Origin: Phycisphaerae bacterium
GTDB taxonomy: Bacteria > Planctomycetota > Phycisphaerae > UBA1845 > JAFGLZ01
Assembly (NCBI GenBank): GCA_016927755.1
Contig: JAFGLZ010000064.1
Coordinates: forward strand, 20,504-84,503
Direction: 5' to 3'
DNA: 64,000 bases
Shown here: positions 1 to 8,879 of the stretch, piece by piece
How the letters are laid out: every line of letters begins with the position of its first letter
Position numbering within the stretch: position 1 is the stretch's first letter
The notes under the pieces: generated by a model
Databases searched by the model: none
What the model was told of the DNA's origin: nothing
The model's input: the letters and a program-made list of their open reading frames with translations, nothing else
Made by a program: the position numbers and the translations under genes

Positions 1-52
1 ATGAAGCCTACGTTGGTGTGCCGCGCGTTGACATGAAGCTCGCCTCAGTAGT

Positions 53-1261
53 TCACGCTTGGGATATGACCTCCTGGAAGCGATCGCCCAGCAGCGTCTC
101 GATGCTGGGCCGAACCCCCCAAAACGCCTTCATCTCCGCATATTGACGGACCGTATCACGGTTCCCCGGCCGGGGGCCCCTGCTCGCCCGGATCATCAGG
201 TTCTTCGCCGTGTGCTCCGGGTCGACGAACTCCACGACGTCCGTTCGATAGCCCATGATCCGCAGGACGAGCGCGCGAAAGGCGTCCGTCGCGATGTCGG
301 CCGTCCGCTGTCGAAGGATCCCGTAACGCAGGATCGGCTGCAGCACCTCCGCCGAGAGCTGACCATGGAGCTCGTGCTGGCAGCACGGCGCGGCCAGGAT
401 GACCCGACTGCCCCAGCGGATCCCCTGTGCAATGGCCTCGTCCGTGGCAGTGTCACAGGCATGCAGACTCAGGACCACGTCCGGCGGCGTTTCCGGAGAG
501 AACTCGGCGATCTTGGACACGCGGAACGCCACGCCCTCCCACCCCAGAGACGCCACCAGCTCGCGGCACCTCTCGATCACCTCGGCGTCATGGTCAACGC
601 CGGTGACTCTGACGGTTCGTCCCTGAACCTCCGTCAGGTAGTGCCGCGCCGCCAGCGTCAGATAGGCCTTGCCGCAGCCGCAGTCGACGATTCGCAGGAG
701 CCCCTCCGGCGCGTTCGACGCCGGAATGGTCTGCTCCAACAGGCGCAGAAACTCGTTGATCTGACGAAACTTCGCCTGCATGCTCGGACGGACCTCGCCG
801 CCTCGTCCTATCACCCCGATCGCCTCGAGAAACCCGCCGGCCGTCTCCGGGCTCAGCGGATGCCGTTTGGCTCGATCGTGCTGAAGGTTCGGCTCGGCAT
901 CCGGGCGAGAAGGCCTGCCTCGTTTGACGAGCGCCCTGCCCTTCTTCGTGATCCGGACGTGGAGGTCGCCCGACGACGTTTGCAGGTGGATCTGCCGGAA
1001 CGGCATCGCCAGGACCTCGTCGAGCCTGGCCCGGGCCTCATCGCCCGCGAAGTTCCTCGCCGTGTCCTTCTTGGCGTCGAAATAGGAGAACTGGAAGTGC
1101 CTGAGGCCTTTGATCTCGACCGGGCGCACCGCCACCTTGCCCCAAGGTACGTTGCCGGTCCAGGCCCCTCCGGACAGAGTCAGTCGTAGGAAGGTCTCAT
1201 TGTCGAAGACCGCCTGTCGGACCGCTTCCTGATAGTCGTCTCTGGTCGCAGGAGAACTCAT
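53..1261 (-). CDS. SAM-dependent methyltransferase, Methyltransf_32-like
   Basis: Predicted cytoplasmic class I methyltransferase of 402 residues; the substrate cannot be read from the sequence. A SAM-binding glycine motif, IVDCGCGKAYL, sits at about residues 191-201. It is followed by an acidic strand end (GVDHDAEVIE, 221-230), LSLHACDTATD (264-274) and APCCQHE (291-297). The 'LHACDTATD...CCQHE' combination is what is seen in the family related to eukaryotic GSTCD/METTL25-type methyltransferases. The first 130 residues form a separate N-terminal region without a motif I recognise. The ATG start has a GGAG only about 3 nt upstream, so the start is plausible but not certain. There is no signal peptide. 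It stands apart from its upstream neighbour by about 100 nt on the same strand. Confidence 0.8.
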   Translation of the reverse strand: MSSPATRDDYQEAVRQAVFDNETFLRLTLSGGAWTGNVPWGKVAVRPVEIKGLRHFQFSYFDAKKDTARNFAGDEARARLDEVLAMPFRQIHLQTSSGDLHVRITKKGRALVKRGRPSRPDAEPNLQHDRAKRHPLSPETAGGFLEAIGVIGRGGEVRPSMQAKFRQINEFLRLLEQTIPASNAPEGLLRIVDCGCGKAYLTLAARHYLTEVQGRTVRVTGVDHDAEVIERCRELVASLGWEGVAFRVSKIAEFSPETPPDVVLSLHACDTATDEAIAQGIRWGSRVILAAPCCQHELHGQLSAEVLQPILRYGILRQRTADIATDAFRALVLRIMGYRTDVVEFVDPEHTAKNLMIRASRGPRPGNRDTVRQYAEMKAFWGVRPSIETLLGDRFQEVISQA

Positions 1262-1365
1262 GTGCTCCGTCGATACTTGAGGTCCAGTCCGATTTCAAGG
1301 CGTCTGGACCGTCGAGCCGCCGGCGAGGCACATGAGCCCGAGAGGAGCTGCTCGCCTGGGACCGG

Positions 1366-2007
1366 TCAGGTCCCAAGCGGCAGTTCCGCGTCGGAGCCTT
1401 GGGTAATGGGCTCCAACGCTCGGGCAATATTGGCTCGGGCCCGCAGTACGAGCCTCTCGGCCTCGTCCGACGACATCTCCAGGGCCTCGGCGATCTCTCG
1501 ATAGCCCATCGACCTGTAGGTCCGCATCGCCAGTGCCTCTCGCTGCCGCGCCGGCAGGTTCGCCACGGCCGCGCCCACGACGGCCATCTGCATGGCACGT
1601 CGAGACGGCCGATCGTTCGGCAACGCCGCCAGGACCTCGTCCGCGTCGTTCAGGGATTCAAGACGCTGCCGGCATCGCGCGCACCCCGACAGGTGCGCCG
1701 CGATCGCCGAGCGCCGCGTCTCGTCCAGCTCCCCCGCGGCGTACGCCGCCAGATCGCTGTAAGTCGCATCACGTCGCACACCCAGACCCCGCGCCAGGCC
1801 CGAACAGGTCCCGCCGAGCGCCTTGCACAGGCGGCGGGTCGCCGACTTGGCCTTGGCGATGACGAAGTCGAAGGACTGGGCGATCTCTCGGCTCATATCC
1901 TCGAATACCAACAGGTCGAACGGCCGGTCCTGACGCGACAGAAACGCGTCCATCGGGTCGAACGGACGACGGCTCATCCACGGGTCATGCTCTTCATTCG
2001 TTGCCAT
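1366..2007 (-). CDS. Anti-sigma zinc finger fused to sigma-70 region 4 (no region 2)
   Basis: A 213-residue regulator with two recognisable parts. Residues about 83-120 look like an anti-sigma zinc-binding helix (zf-HC2/ZAS): 'YSDLAAYAAGEL' followed by H105-x3-C109-x2-C112. Residues about 151-196 look like sigma-70 region 4: 'LPARQREAL', then a helix-turn-helix 'GYREIAEALEMSSDEAERLVLRARANI'-type segment. No sigma region 2 is visible, so the protein should not act alone as a sigma factor. It may be a transcription regulator that recognises -35-like DNA under redox or zinc control; that role is inference. I chose the ATG at 2007, which has GGAG upstream, over a GTG at 2019 that has no usable ribosome site. 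The N-terminal 80 residues are charged and unassigned. Confidence 0.7.
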   Translation of the reverse strand: MATNEEHDPWMSRRPFDPMDAFLSRQDRPFDLLVFEDMSREIAQSFDFVIAKAKSATRRLCKALGGTCSGLARGLGVRRDATYSDLAAYAAGELDETRRSAIAAHLSGCARCRQRLESLNDADEVLAALPNDRPSRRAMQMAVVGAAVANLPARQREALAMRTYRSMGYREIAEALEMSSDEAERLVLRARANIARALEPITQGSDAELPLGT

Positions 2008-2019
2008 GTACAGCACCAC

Positions 2020-2603
2020 TCCGATGTTAAGGCTCGCACTTGTCAGACTATGGATGCACGGGAGTCAATCGGGGTTACGGCGTTCGCATCGTGCTGCCTC
2101 CTAACCGGAAATCGCCGCCCCGCTGACGAGCCGCGGCATGGGCTTTGGTGGTATGCGCTTTGCCGCGGGCGTCAGGTCATGCCCACGGCGAGGATGGCTC
2201 CAAAACAAAGGCGGCCGACCTCATCGGGGTCGGCCTTTGCATCTTACGTCGGGGACTTCAGACGATTCGCTCAGGCCGATACCCACCGAGGGCGCGACTG
2301 GTGATGACATTGTCGGATCTTCATCGTCTGCCCTCCTCTCTTTGCTTGAGCAATCCGTCCGGGCAAATACGTCTGATCCACAGCCAAGTATAGGGCAAAT
2401 ATAGACGCGCTTTGGGCTAAGTCAAATCGGAGGCGACAATAATCACACTTCTTGCGAAAAACCCTACCGTTTCCGAACCCCCCGGTAACGTCCACCTTCG
2501 TCTGCTCAGCCGGGCGACCCTAACGGCCTCGCCTCCGCTGACGTCACCGTTGCAGGGCCCCACGTCCGAAAACAACGCCCCTGCCGCCACCGAAGACGCG
2601 CCC
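2020..2603. other. Gene-free stretch with one hairpin
   Basis: About 580 bases between the sigma/zinc-finger gene and the end of the PilT-like gene. I see no convincing coding region. The only structure I can support is the hairpin at 2213-2235. The rest is mixed-composition DNA, with an AT-richer patch around 2380-2465. Confidence 0.5.
2213..2235. terminator. Terminator-like hairpin
   Basis: A perfect 8-bp stem, GGCCGACC at 2213-2220 with GGTCGGCC at 2228-2235, and a 7-nt loop. It is flanked by AAAG on the left and TTTG on the right, so it could act on either strand. It lies downstream of the minus-strand PilT-like gene and upstream of the next minus-strand gene. That fits a terminator separating the two units, although the U-tract is short. 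Confidence 0.5.
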
Positions 2604-3644
2604 TCAGATCCCCGCTATCGCCTCACGGGCAACCTCCGGCGTGACGGTCCCCTCCTCCGCGAGCCGCCTGACGTGATCGGCAAGCGACTGACACCCCTCC
2701 GGAAGCGGACGGGAGCGATCGAGGGGGTCTCCCCCTCCCGCAATGGCGGTCCGCATCTCGTCGTCCGGGACCAGGACGCCATAGGCCGCCACCCGACCCT
2801 TCCGCGCGGCGTGGGGCAGGAGGATCTGGACCATGACAATCCGCAGCGCTTCCGCGAGAGATTTCCTGAAGCTCAGCCGGACGTCCTCCGGCTGGACGTC
2901 GATCATCCGCTGGATGGCCGCCTCAGGCGATTGGGCGTGGACCTGCGTGATGACCAGTGCGAACGTCTGGGCCGCCGTGACGCAGGCCTGGACCTCCTCC
3001 GCCCTTCGAAGCTCCGGCACGAAGAGCACGTCGAAATCCTGGCGCATGGACGCCCGTATCGCCGAGATCGTGTCCGGGGCGTCCCGGCCGATCTCGCGTT
3101 GTTGGATGACGGCCTTCTTCGGCCCCAGTCGGATGCCGATGGGTTCCTCCACGGTGCAGATATGCACGGGTCTGCGGGCGTTGATGTCGTCCAAGAGGGC
3201 GTAACACGTGGTGGTCTTGCCGGAGCCGACAGGTCCGCCGATGACGACCAGACCATTGCGGGCATCGCAGGCGTCAATCACCGCCTTCGGCACGCCGAGG
3301 ACGTCGACCCCGAACAGCGTGGTGGGAAGTACCCGAGCCGTCATGGTGCACGCGCCGCCGGATTTCGCCACACAGATCTGGGCGTTAAGCACCCCGGGGA
3401 TGTGATGGGAGGCGAGTACCTCACCGGTCTCCGGCCCGATTCTCGCCAGGGCCTCTTGTCCCACGATTCCCACGGCCATGGCCTCGACCTGCTCCGCCGT
3501 CAGAACGTCACCGTCGACTCGTTCGATGCCCTCACGCAGGCGGTAACACGCCGGCTCGCCCGGGATCAGGAACACGTCGCTGGCGTGACGCTCTTGCGCC
3601 TGCTGGAGGTATCCTTCGAGTTGGCTCATTGTCTGGGCATTCAT
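2604..3644 (-). CDS. PilT/GspE-like secretion ATPase
   Basis: A 346-residue ATPase of the type IV pilus retraction (PilT/PilU) group, expected to sit on the cytoplasmic face of a pilus or type II secretion-like machine. It shows an N-terminal 'HASDVFLIPGEP' segment (PilT N-domain, about 20-31), Walker A GPVGSGKT (137-144), an Asp-box region 'HICTVEEPIG' (161-170), Walker B 'DVLFVPELRR' (205-214) and a His box 'VITQVHAQS' (231-239). The catalytic Glu of the usual GEMRD motif is kept (E211), but its neighbours are changed to P and R. The start has a good AGGAG about 7 nt upstream. It follows the ECF sigma gene by 20 nt on the same strand, so the two are probably cotranscribed. No other pilus genes are in the window. 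Confidence 0.8.
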   Translation of the reverse strand: MNAQTMSQLEGYLQQAQERHASDVFLIPGEPACYRLREGIERVDGDVLTAEQVEAMAVGIVGQEALARIGPETGEVLASHHIPGVLNAQICVAKSGGACTMTARVLPTTLFGVDVLGVPKAVIDACDARNGLVVIGGPVGSGKTTTCYALLDDINARRPVHICTVEEPIGIRLGPKKAVIQQREIGRDAPDTISAIRASMRQDFDVLFVPELRRAEEVQACVTAAQTFALVITQVHAQSPEAAIQRMIDVQPEDVRLSFRKSLAEALRIVMVQILLPHAARKGRVAAYGVLVPDDEMRTAIAGGGDPLDRSRPLPEGCQSLADHVRRLAEEGTVTPEVAREAIAGI

Positions 3645-3664
3645 GCTTCTTCTCCTGATGGACG

Positions 3665-4276
3665 TTAAAGCCGCAGGTCTGGGCGTCGCGCCAGCCTGCG
3701 ATTCGGCGCCTTCGGTTCCGTAACGTAGTCGAACAATGCGTCTCGAAGCCTCCGCCGTGCCTCATGGAGGCGGCGCCTGACGGTCCCGCTCGGTACCCCA
3801 AGCATCGCCGCGATCTCCCCACACGGCCGGTCATCCAGGTAAAACAGCTCGACCGCCTCCCGCTGCTTGGCCGGCAGCTCGCTCATGGCACAACGCACGA
3901 GGCTCCGGAGCTCCTCCCCGACCACCCCGGCCTCGGGGCTGCCCGGGTCCACAACGCCGTTCGCATCGACGCACACGACAGGCTCCCTCTGTCGCCGCAA
4001 GATCCGGTGACACTGCGTCCGGACGATCTGGCGGAACCATCCTGGGAACGCCGCCGGATCACGAAGATCCCCGAGCCGGTCCAGCGCCTTGAGAAACGCC
4101 TCCTGGACTGCGTCTTCGGCTAAGTGCTCATCGCTGAGCAGGCAGCGAGCCAGATCCAACGCCCCGTCTCTGAACCGAACGACCAAGAGACGAACCGCCT
4201 CGCCGTCACCGCGTCGGCATCGCTCCAAAATCTCGCACAGTTGATCCGCCACCAGCCCTCCAGCCTTCGTCAACAC
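3665..4276 (-). CDS. ECF-type RNA polymerase sigma factor
   Basis: A 203-residue sigma-70 family protein with only regions 2 and 4. Region 2 includes 'HLAEDAVQEAFLKAL' and 'PGWFRQIVRTQCHRILRR' (roughly residues 48-93). Region 4 includes 'LPAKQREAVELFYLDDRPCGEIAAMLG', continuing into the recognition helix 'GTVRRRLHEARRRLRD' (roughly 134-180). The start is GTG at 4276; an ATG 4 nt upstream is in another frame, and a GTG about 8 codons inside is an alternative. The arginine-rich C-terminal tail is not part of the usual fold. It lies immediately upstream of the PilT-like gene, which suggests it drives or is coregulated with that gene. No obvious anti-sigma partner is adjacent, though the zinc-finger/region-4 protein lies two genes downstream on the same strand. 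Confidence 0.85.
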   Translation of the reverse strand: MLTKAGGLVADQLCEILERCRRGDGEAVRLLVVRFRDGALDLARCLLSDEHLAEDAVQEAFLKALDRLGDLRDPAAFPGWFRQIVRTQCHRILRRQREPVVCVDANGVVDPGSPEAGVVGEELRSLVRCAMSELPAKQREAVELFYLDDRPCGEIAAMLGVPSGTVRRRLHEARRRLRDALFDYVTEPKAPNRRLARRPDLRL

Positions 4277-4324
4277 CCATAGGAGCCGATCTACCCCAAA
4301 AAGGTTCGCCGCAGGCCCACCCCA

Positions 4325-4347
4325 AAAAAGGTGTCAGGAACCTTTTT
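4325..4347. repeat. REP-like palindrome, AAAAAGGT type
   Basis: Perfect 8-bp arms, AAAAAGGT and ACCTTTTT, around the loop GTCAGGA. The same core and loop recur at 31220-31244. It lies just upstream of the ECF sigma gene (minus strand) in a non-coding gap. A partial left arm (CCCCAAAAAGGTTC) occurs about 25 nt before it. Confidence 0.75.
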
Positions 4348-4497
4348 CCGGAACGATCGGCAGGATAATCTCCATAACAGTCATCGCAGTAATAGGTTAC
4401 GGATGGACTCCGCTTGCTTGCGCGAGTGGCAATGTGCCCCCTCGAAACCCGTTTCGTCCAGCGGAACCCCGGAACCACCTCCGCTGACGAGCGCCCC

Positions 4498-5493
4498 CTA
4501 GGCGTCCTGCAGCTCGAACGTGCCCGACTCGTGCAGCTCCAGGAGATCGACCAGCTCCATCGACCGCAGGCCGTCGACGATGTTCGGGGAGGGTTGCTGT
4601 CCTGTCTTGATGCACTCGACGAAATGGACCATCTCCCCCGCGTAGCCCTGGAGCACCAGCGTGTCCAGCGGCTCGTCGACCCCAAACAGAGGACCGCTGG
4701 GGATCGCCAAGTCGGGCCGCCAAGTGTCCATCTGGCCGAACGTCTTCCGACGCCCGCCCTTGAGGTGCTCGATGTGCGTCAGGTTCTCCACGTAGACGGC
4801 CGAGTTCGTCCCGCACACTTCGATCCGCTCTTGAACGCCGGGCGTCTGGCTGCCCATGTTCACCATCCCCACGGCGCCGCTGGCGTATCGCAGCGAGATC
4901 GCGAAGACGTACTCACCGTCCCGCTCGTGCCGCTCGAAAGACATTCGCTTGATTGGCCCGCCCAGGAATCTGGCCAGGTCCAGCGGATGCACCGACATAT
5001 AGATCAGGTGCTCGTGCAGGGGGCTGAAGGGCCAATAGGTGTAGCGAACATGCACGTGCGAGACCGGGCCGAACTCGTCCGAGTCCATCAACGCCTTCGC
5101 CCGGACGTAATTGCTCGCGAACCGCTTCATGAACCCCACCATCAGCGGCGCGCCCGAGGCCCGCTGAGCCTCGACAAGCTCTCGCGCCTGCTCGAGCGTC
5201 TGGCCCGGCGGCTTCTCGATGAACGTGGGAATCTTACGCGCCATCGTCTCGAGCGCTGCCGCGTGGTGAAGCGCCGGCGGGCCGACGATGCACACCCCGT
5301 CAAGTGTCTCGCCGTCCAGCATCCGCCGGTAATCGTCGTAAGTCTTGCCGATGTTGAAAAGCCTCGAGTTCCGCTTGAGCAAATCGGCGTTCAGATCCGC
5401 CGCCGCCGCGATCTCGCACTCGGCATACTGCAGCGACCTGAAGATCACGTTCGTGCTGTGACTGCCGCAACCGATCATGCCCAATCTAATCAT
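4498..5493 (-). CDS. Gfo/Idh/MocA family oxidoreductase
   Basis: A 331-residue cytoplasmic NAD(P)-dependent sugar or polyol dehydrogenase-like protein. The N-terminal Rossmann motif is 'IRLGMIGCGSHS' (2-13). The conserved 'FIEKPPGQT' segment (about 91-99) supplies the EKP lysine typical of the family. The C-terminal domain has 'HPLDLARFLGG'. There is no export signal, unlike the related protein encoded at 35975-37306. It is followed on the same strand by a roughly 220 nt gap containing the REP-like palindrome, and preceded by the VWA membrane protein gene about 80 nt away. The substrate is not readable. Confidence 0.88.
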   Translation of the reverse strand: MIRLGMIGCGSHSTNVIFRSLQYAECEIAAAADLNADLLKRNSRLFNIGKTYDDYRRMLDGETLDGVCIVGPPALHHAAALETMARKIPTFIEKPPGQTLEQARELVEAQRASGAPLMVGFMKRFASNYVRAKALMDSDEFGPVSHVHVRYTYWPFSPLHEHLIYMSVHPLDLARFLGGPIKRMSFERHERDGEYVFAISLRYASGAVGMVNMGSQTPGVQERIEVCGTNSAVYVENLTHIEHLKGGRRKTFGQMDTWRPDLAIPSGPLFGVDEPLDTLVLQGYAGEMVHFVECIKTGQQPSPNIVDGLRSMELVDLLELHESGTFELQDA

Positions 5494-5572
5494 GAGTGCC
5501 GTCCCTTTCAGGCATCACATTTCAGACCTACGGCCGATGTTGTGTTCGACAGGCTCCGCCAACCCCGACTCA

Positions 5573-8179
5573 TCACACCATACCCCGCCGCTTCCGCACG
5601 ATCCATTCGGCCAGGATCAGCCCGCAGAACAGTGTCCACAGGTGCCACCTGGCGTCATGCGTGAGCTGATGACTGATCGTCTCTTCGTGCCGCCGACGAT
5701 AGTCGTGCGTGCCGATCTCGCCGAGGATCTCGTCCATGTCGTCGAGCGTGGCGAACTTGCCGCCGGCGGGGTGCGTCCTGGCGGCCATCTCGCGAAGCAG
5801 CTCGAAATCCGCCACCTTCTGCACCATCTCGACGTCAGGCGATTCCACGATGAACTGCCCCGTCGCCTGTCCGATCTCTCGGCCGCCGGACCGGGCGACG
5901 AGTTCCAGCCGATGAATGCCCTCCACCTTCGGCTCGGCCGTCGCCTGGTAGTGATCGTCCGTCTTCGTCAGGGGCAGCGCGGCGGAATCCCCGCCCGGCA
6001 TCAGGAGCCGCGCCTCCAACTCGATCTCCCCGACCGATTGGCCGCTGATGGGGCTGTCCACGCCCACCCGGATCTCGACGCGCTGCCGGCCGCTCCGGAG
6101 AAGCGGCAGTTGATAGCGCGGCCGGTCCGCGGCGATCCACACCGCGGGACGCCGATTCGCCAGCCAGAGCACGACTTGTCGCCAGAAGCGGCGATGGTAC
6201 TCCGTGCCTTGATCCATCTGCATGCACCATTGCCACGTGGAGTCGAACGCCAGCGCCACGACACGCCCGGCCCCGAACGTGTGGGCAACGATGGCCGGCG
6301 TTTCGAGCTGTGTCTTTGCCAAGACGTGCGCCGCCGGCTTCGGCGACTCGAACCGGCACGCCCCGCGCATGGCGGGCAGTTGCGCCCACGACGTGGCCTG
6401 ATCGGAGGAGGCGGGATCGATCTGAAGAATCGGATGCGTCAGACCCGCCCCCGTCGGAAGAATCTTGACCGGCTGATCGATCCAACCGGCGGACGTCGAC
6501 ATGGGAAGCACGTCCTCCAGGGGAGTCCCCTTCAACGACCCGGTACTCAGGAACCCCCGCGATCCCAGCACCGCCAGCCCGCACCCGTCCTCGCCCACAT
6601 GGTGTCGCAGGAGCCCCATGTGGTAATCCGTAAGCTGACCAGGTGCCATGTCTCCCAGGATAATCACATGATACCACTGCCATTGTCCCGCCGGCCCGCC
6701 CGGCACGCTCCGCAGCCGATCGTCCCTCGGCTGCGCCAGCACCGCCTTCTGAAGGCGGATCTGATCGCTCGTCGACAAGGCCCGAACCACGAAGGTCCCC
6801 TCATAACGGGGCTTGCCCTCCAGATAGAGCACACGAATGACCTCATCCGTCACGTGCAGGAACTGACTGATCGACGGAACCGGACCCTCGGGCATGAAAC
6901 GCTCCGGACGGGCCTGAACCGTGACCTTGTGAAGACCGCCGACTCGCGGGGCGAAGCGGAACTGCACCTGCCGCGTCTCGCGAAGTCGAGTGCAGACGAC
7001 GCGCTGACGGTCGACGATCTCGTCGTCAAAGAGCAGCTCGAGCCGAACCGGTTCGCCTTGCAGACCGACGAAGGCGAACTCCGCCGTGATGGCCACCTCG
7101 TTCATCGCCGCGACCCGCCGAGGCATGAGCAGGTTCCGAGCGAGGATCGTCCGAGTCTGACCGCTGGGCACCTCACTGCCCACCCCGACGATCCACAGCG
7201 GCACCCGGCCCGCCGCCAGCGAGGCCGCGGCGGCAGCAGGCTCGGAGACTTCCGACAGATTGCTCGCGCCGTCCGTGAACACCAGCACGCCAGCCACCGG
7301 GCGACTGTCTTGGAGCAGGCTCTCGTAGGCCTGTTGCACGGCATCCCCCAGGGCCGTATATCGACCCTCCGGCCGACAGCGGAGCCCCCCCACCGCCACC
7401 AGACGCTCCGAGAATCCGTATTTCAGGACGTCCAGGTCCCTCCCCATGCGGTCGAACTCGTACTTCCGTGCCGCCAGGGATCGGTTCAGGGCATCGGCGC
7501 GGCTCGCGGGCTCGTTCCCCTGCCCGACGACCACGTCACGAATCTCCATCGACGCCGAATCGTCGATCAGGATCGGCAGACAGGCACGATCGTAGCGGAC
7601 CCGCGTGGAGCGGCTGATCGGGTTGAGCAGCAGCACCGCGAGTACCGCGATCGCTGAGAAGCGCAGCACGAGCGGCAGGCGTCGATGGCCCCCTGGCGCC
7701 AGATCGCTCCCTCGGTATGAGCGACGGCTCCACACACACGTAAGGATTGCCAGACCGACCAGAGACCATGCAAGAAGGGACGTGTCGCTCGGACCTGTGG
7801 ATCGGGCCAACGCCAGCAAACTCAGCGCCATCCCGACGCCGCACCCCAGGCGAACGCCATAGGTCAGTGACCGCCTTCCCAAGGCGGCGACCCAATCGGA
7901 CAGATCTCGAGCCGCGATCAGCCAGAACAGCACGATGACCCAGGCAGGATACCACCAGCCGGCGCGGGAGCTGACCCCCGGGCAAAGCCACATCAGCAGG
8001 ACCATGACGCCGATTAGGCCGCCGGCAACGAGCCATCGCCTTGACGCCGGCCAGCGGCAAACACGCCGCCATCGGGGGCGGATGACCAGAACGTCCAGGA
8101 CGAACAGGACCAGGAGGAACAACGGCACCGCCGGCCAGAGATCCTCGCTCGGCTCGAAGAATGTGTCCCCAAGCATCAT
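5573..8179 (-). CDS. Large VWA-domain membrane protein (BatA/glutamine amidotransferase-like type)
   Basis: About 868 residues when started at the Met-Met pair at 8179-8174. Upstream in-frame sequence to 8233 looks non-conserved, and no clear ribosome site supports either start. The N-terminus carries several hydrophobic segments ('LFLLVLFVLDVLVI', 'GLIGVMVLLMWLC', 'VIVLFWLIA', 'VVLLLNPI'-type). Next comes a VWA domain with the MIDAS pattern 'IDDSASM' and 'FTDGASN'. A beta-rich region follows, with 'VLYLEGKPRYEG', typical of planctomycete proteins that combine VWA and class I amidotransferase-like folds. A final hydrophobic segment precedes the basic C-terminus 'RKRRGMV'. It is likely a cell-envelope protein; its role is unknown. 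Confidence 0.72.
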   Translation of the reverse strand: MMLGDTFFEPSEDLWPAVPLFLLVLFVLDVLVIRPRWRRVCRWPASRRWLVAGGLIGVMVLLMWLCPGVSSRAGWWYPAWVIVLFWLIAARDLSDWVAALGRRSLTYGVRLGCGVGMALSLLALARSTGPSDTSLLAWSLVGLAILTCVWSRRSYRGSDLAPGGHRRLPLVLRFSAIAVLAVLLLNPISRSTRVRYDRACLPILIDDSASMEIRDVVVGQGNEPASRADALNRSLAARKYEFDRMGRDLDVLKYGFSERLVAVGGLRCRPEGRYTALGDAVQQAYESLLQDSRPVAGVLVFTDGASNLSEVSEPAAAAASLAAGRVPLWIVGVGSEVPSGQTRTILARNLLMPRRVAAMNEVAITAEFAFVGLQGEPVRLELLFDDEIVDRQRVVCTRLRETRQVQFRFAPRVGGLHKVTVQARPERFMPEGPVPSISQFLHVTDEVIRVLYLEGKPRYEGTFVVRALSTSDQIRLQKAVLAQPRDDRLRSVPGGPAGQWQWYHVIILGDMAPGQLTDYHMGLLRHHVGEDGCGLAVLGSRGFLSTGSLKGTPLEDVLPMSTSAGWIDQPVKILPTGAGLTHPILQIDPASSDQATSWAQLPAMRGACRFESPKPAAHVLAKTQLETPAIVAHTFGAGRVVALAFDSTWQWCMQMDQGTEYHRRFWRQVVLWLANRRPAVWIAADRPRYQLPLLRSGRQRVEIRVGVDSPISGQSVGEIELEARLLMPGGDSAALPLTKTDDHYQATAEPKVEGIHRLELVARSGGREIGQATGQFIVESPDVEMVQKVADFELLREMAARTHPAGGKFATLDDMDEILGEIGTHDYRRRHEETISHQLTHDARWHLWTLFCGLILAEWIVRKRRGMV

Positions 8180-8301
8180 CCACGGTGTCCGATACGGCGG
8201 GCAGCGCTGCGCTATCGCGACTCCTGCCGGCATGGGGCTCGCCCGCGCCCGTCACGCCGACCATTCTACGCGAGATCGCCCCCGTCGGAAGCCCCCGGTG
8301 G

Positions 8302-8330
8302 TTGCAAAGCGCAAACGCGCACAGTATTCT
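8302..8330 (+). promoter_or_regulatory. Candidate promoter for ribH-nusB-ftsY
   Basis: TTGCAA at 8302-8307 and TATTCT at 8325-8330 are separated by 17 bp. Both match sigma-70 consensus at 4 of 6 positions. The start of ribH follows about 64 nt later, too close for an FMN riboswitch, and none is visible. Confidence 0.4.
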
Positions 8331-8393
8331 GTAATCTCTAGTACTTAGGGCAAGTGTCACGGCCCGTGGGTTCGGGCTTCTGGAGATCGGTCG

Positions 8394-8879
8394 ATGCCCA
8401 AGCAAATCGTCGGCGAGTTGATGGCCAAGGGGCAGCGTTTCGCCCTGGTCGCAAGCCGTTTCAACGAATTCATCACGAACAAGTTGGTCTCGGCGGCCAT
8501 CGATACGATCGTCCGGCACGGCGGCGGCCCCGACGACATCACCGAGGTCTGGGTCCCCGGTTCCTTCGAGATCCCGCTGACGGCCAAACGCTTGGCGGCC
8601 AGCAAGCGATACGATGCCGTCATCTGTCTCGGCTGCGTCATCCGAGGAGCCACGCCCCATTTCGACTACATCGCCGCCGAGGTCAGCAAGGGCGTTGCCC
8701 AGGTAGGCCTGGAGACCGGAATCCCCGTCATCTTCGGGGTCCTGACCACCGACAGCATCGAGCAGGCCATCGAACGGGCGGGTACCAAGGCGGGAAACAA
8801 GGGTGCCGACGCGGCCGCCGCGGCCATCGAGATGGTCAACCTGCTCGCCAAGATCAGCAAGCTTTCGAGTCAGAAGTAG
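8394..8879 (+). CDS. ribH: 6,7-dimethyl-8-ribityllumazine synthase
   Basis: A 161-residue enzyme of the normal length for lumazine synthase. It condenses 5-amino-6-ribitylaminouracil with dihydroxybutanone phosphate in riboflavin synthesis. Recognisable segments are '[11 protein letters not shown]' (substrate site, about 17-27), 'VPGSFEIPL' (54-62), '[15 protein letters not shown]' with the catalytic His at about 89, and '[11 protein letters not shown]'. The protein is cytoplasmic and forms pentamer-based shells in the family. Its stop codon is immediately followed by the TTG start of nusB, so the two genes are translationally coupled. This ribH-nusB arrangement is common in bacteria. Confidence 0.96.
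   Translation: MPKQIVGELMAKGQRFALVASRFNEFITNKLVSAAIDTIVRHGGGPDDITEVWVPGSFEIPLTAKRLAASKRYDAVICLGCVIRGATPHFDYIAAEVSKGVAQVGLETGIPVIFGVLTTDSIEQAIERAGTKAGNKGADAAAAAIEMVNLLAKISKLSSQK

Noticed and set aside
1..36. A 12-codon frame at the left edge
   Set aside because: It is too short, has no ribosome site visible and no family match, and is cut off from upstream context.
5477..7657. A 726-codon plus-strand frame opposite the VWA membrane protein
   Set aside because: It is an antisense shadow. The minus-strand protein has membrane segments and an intact MIDAS motif.
8233..8394. FMN riboswitch upstream of ribH
   Set aside because: The leader from the likely promoter is only about 60 nt and shows none of the conserved RFN-element blocks.
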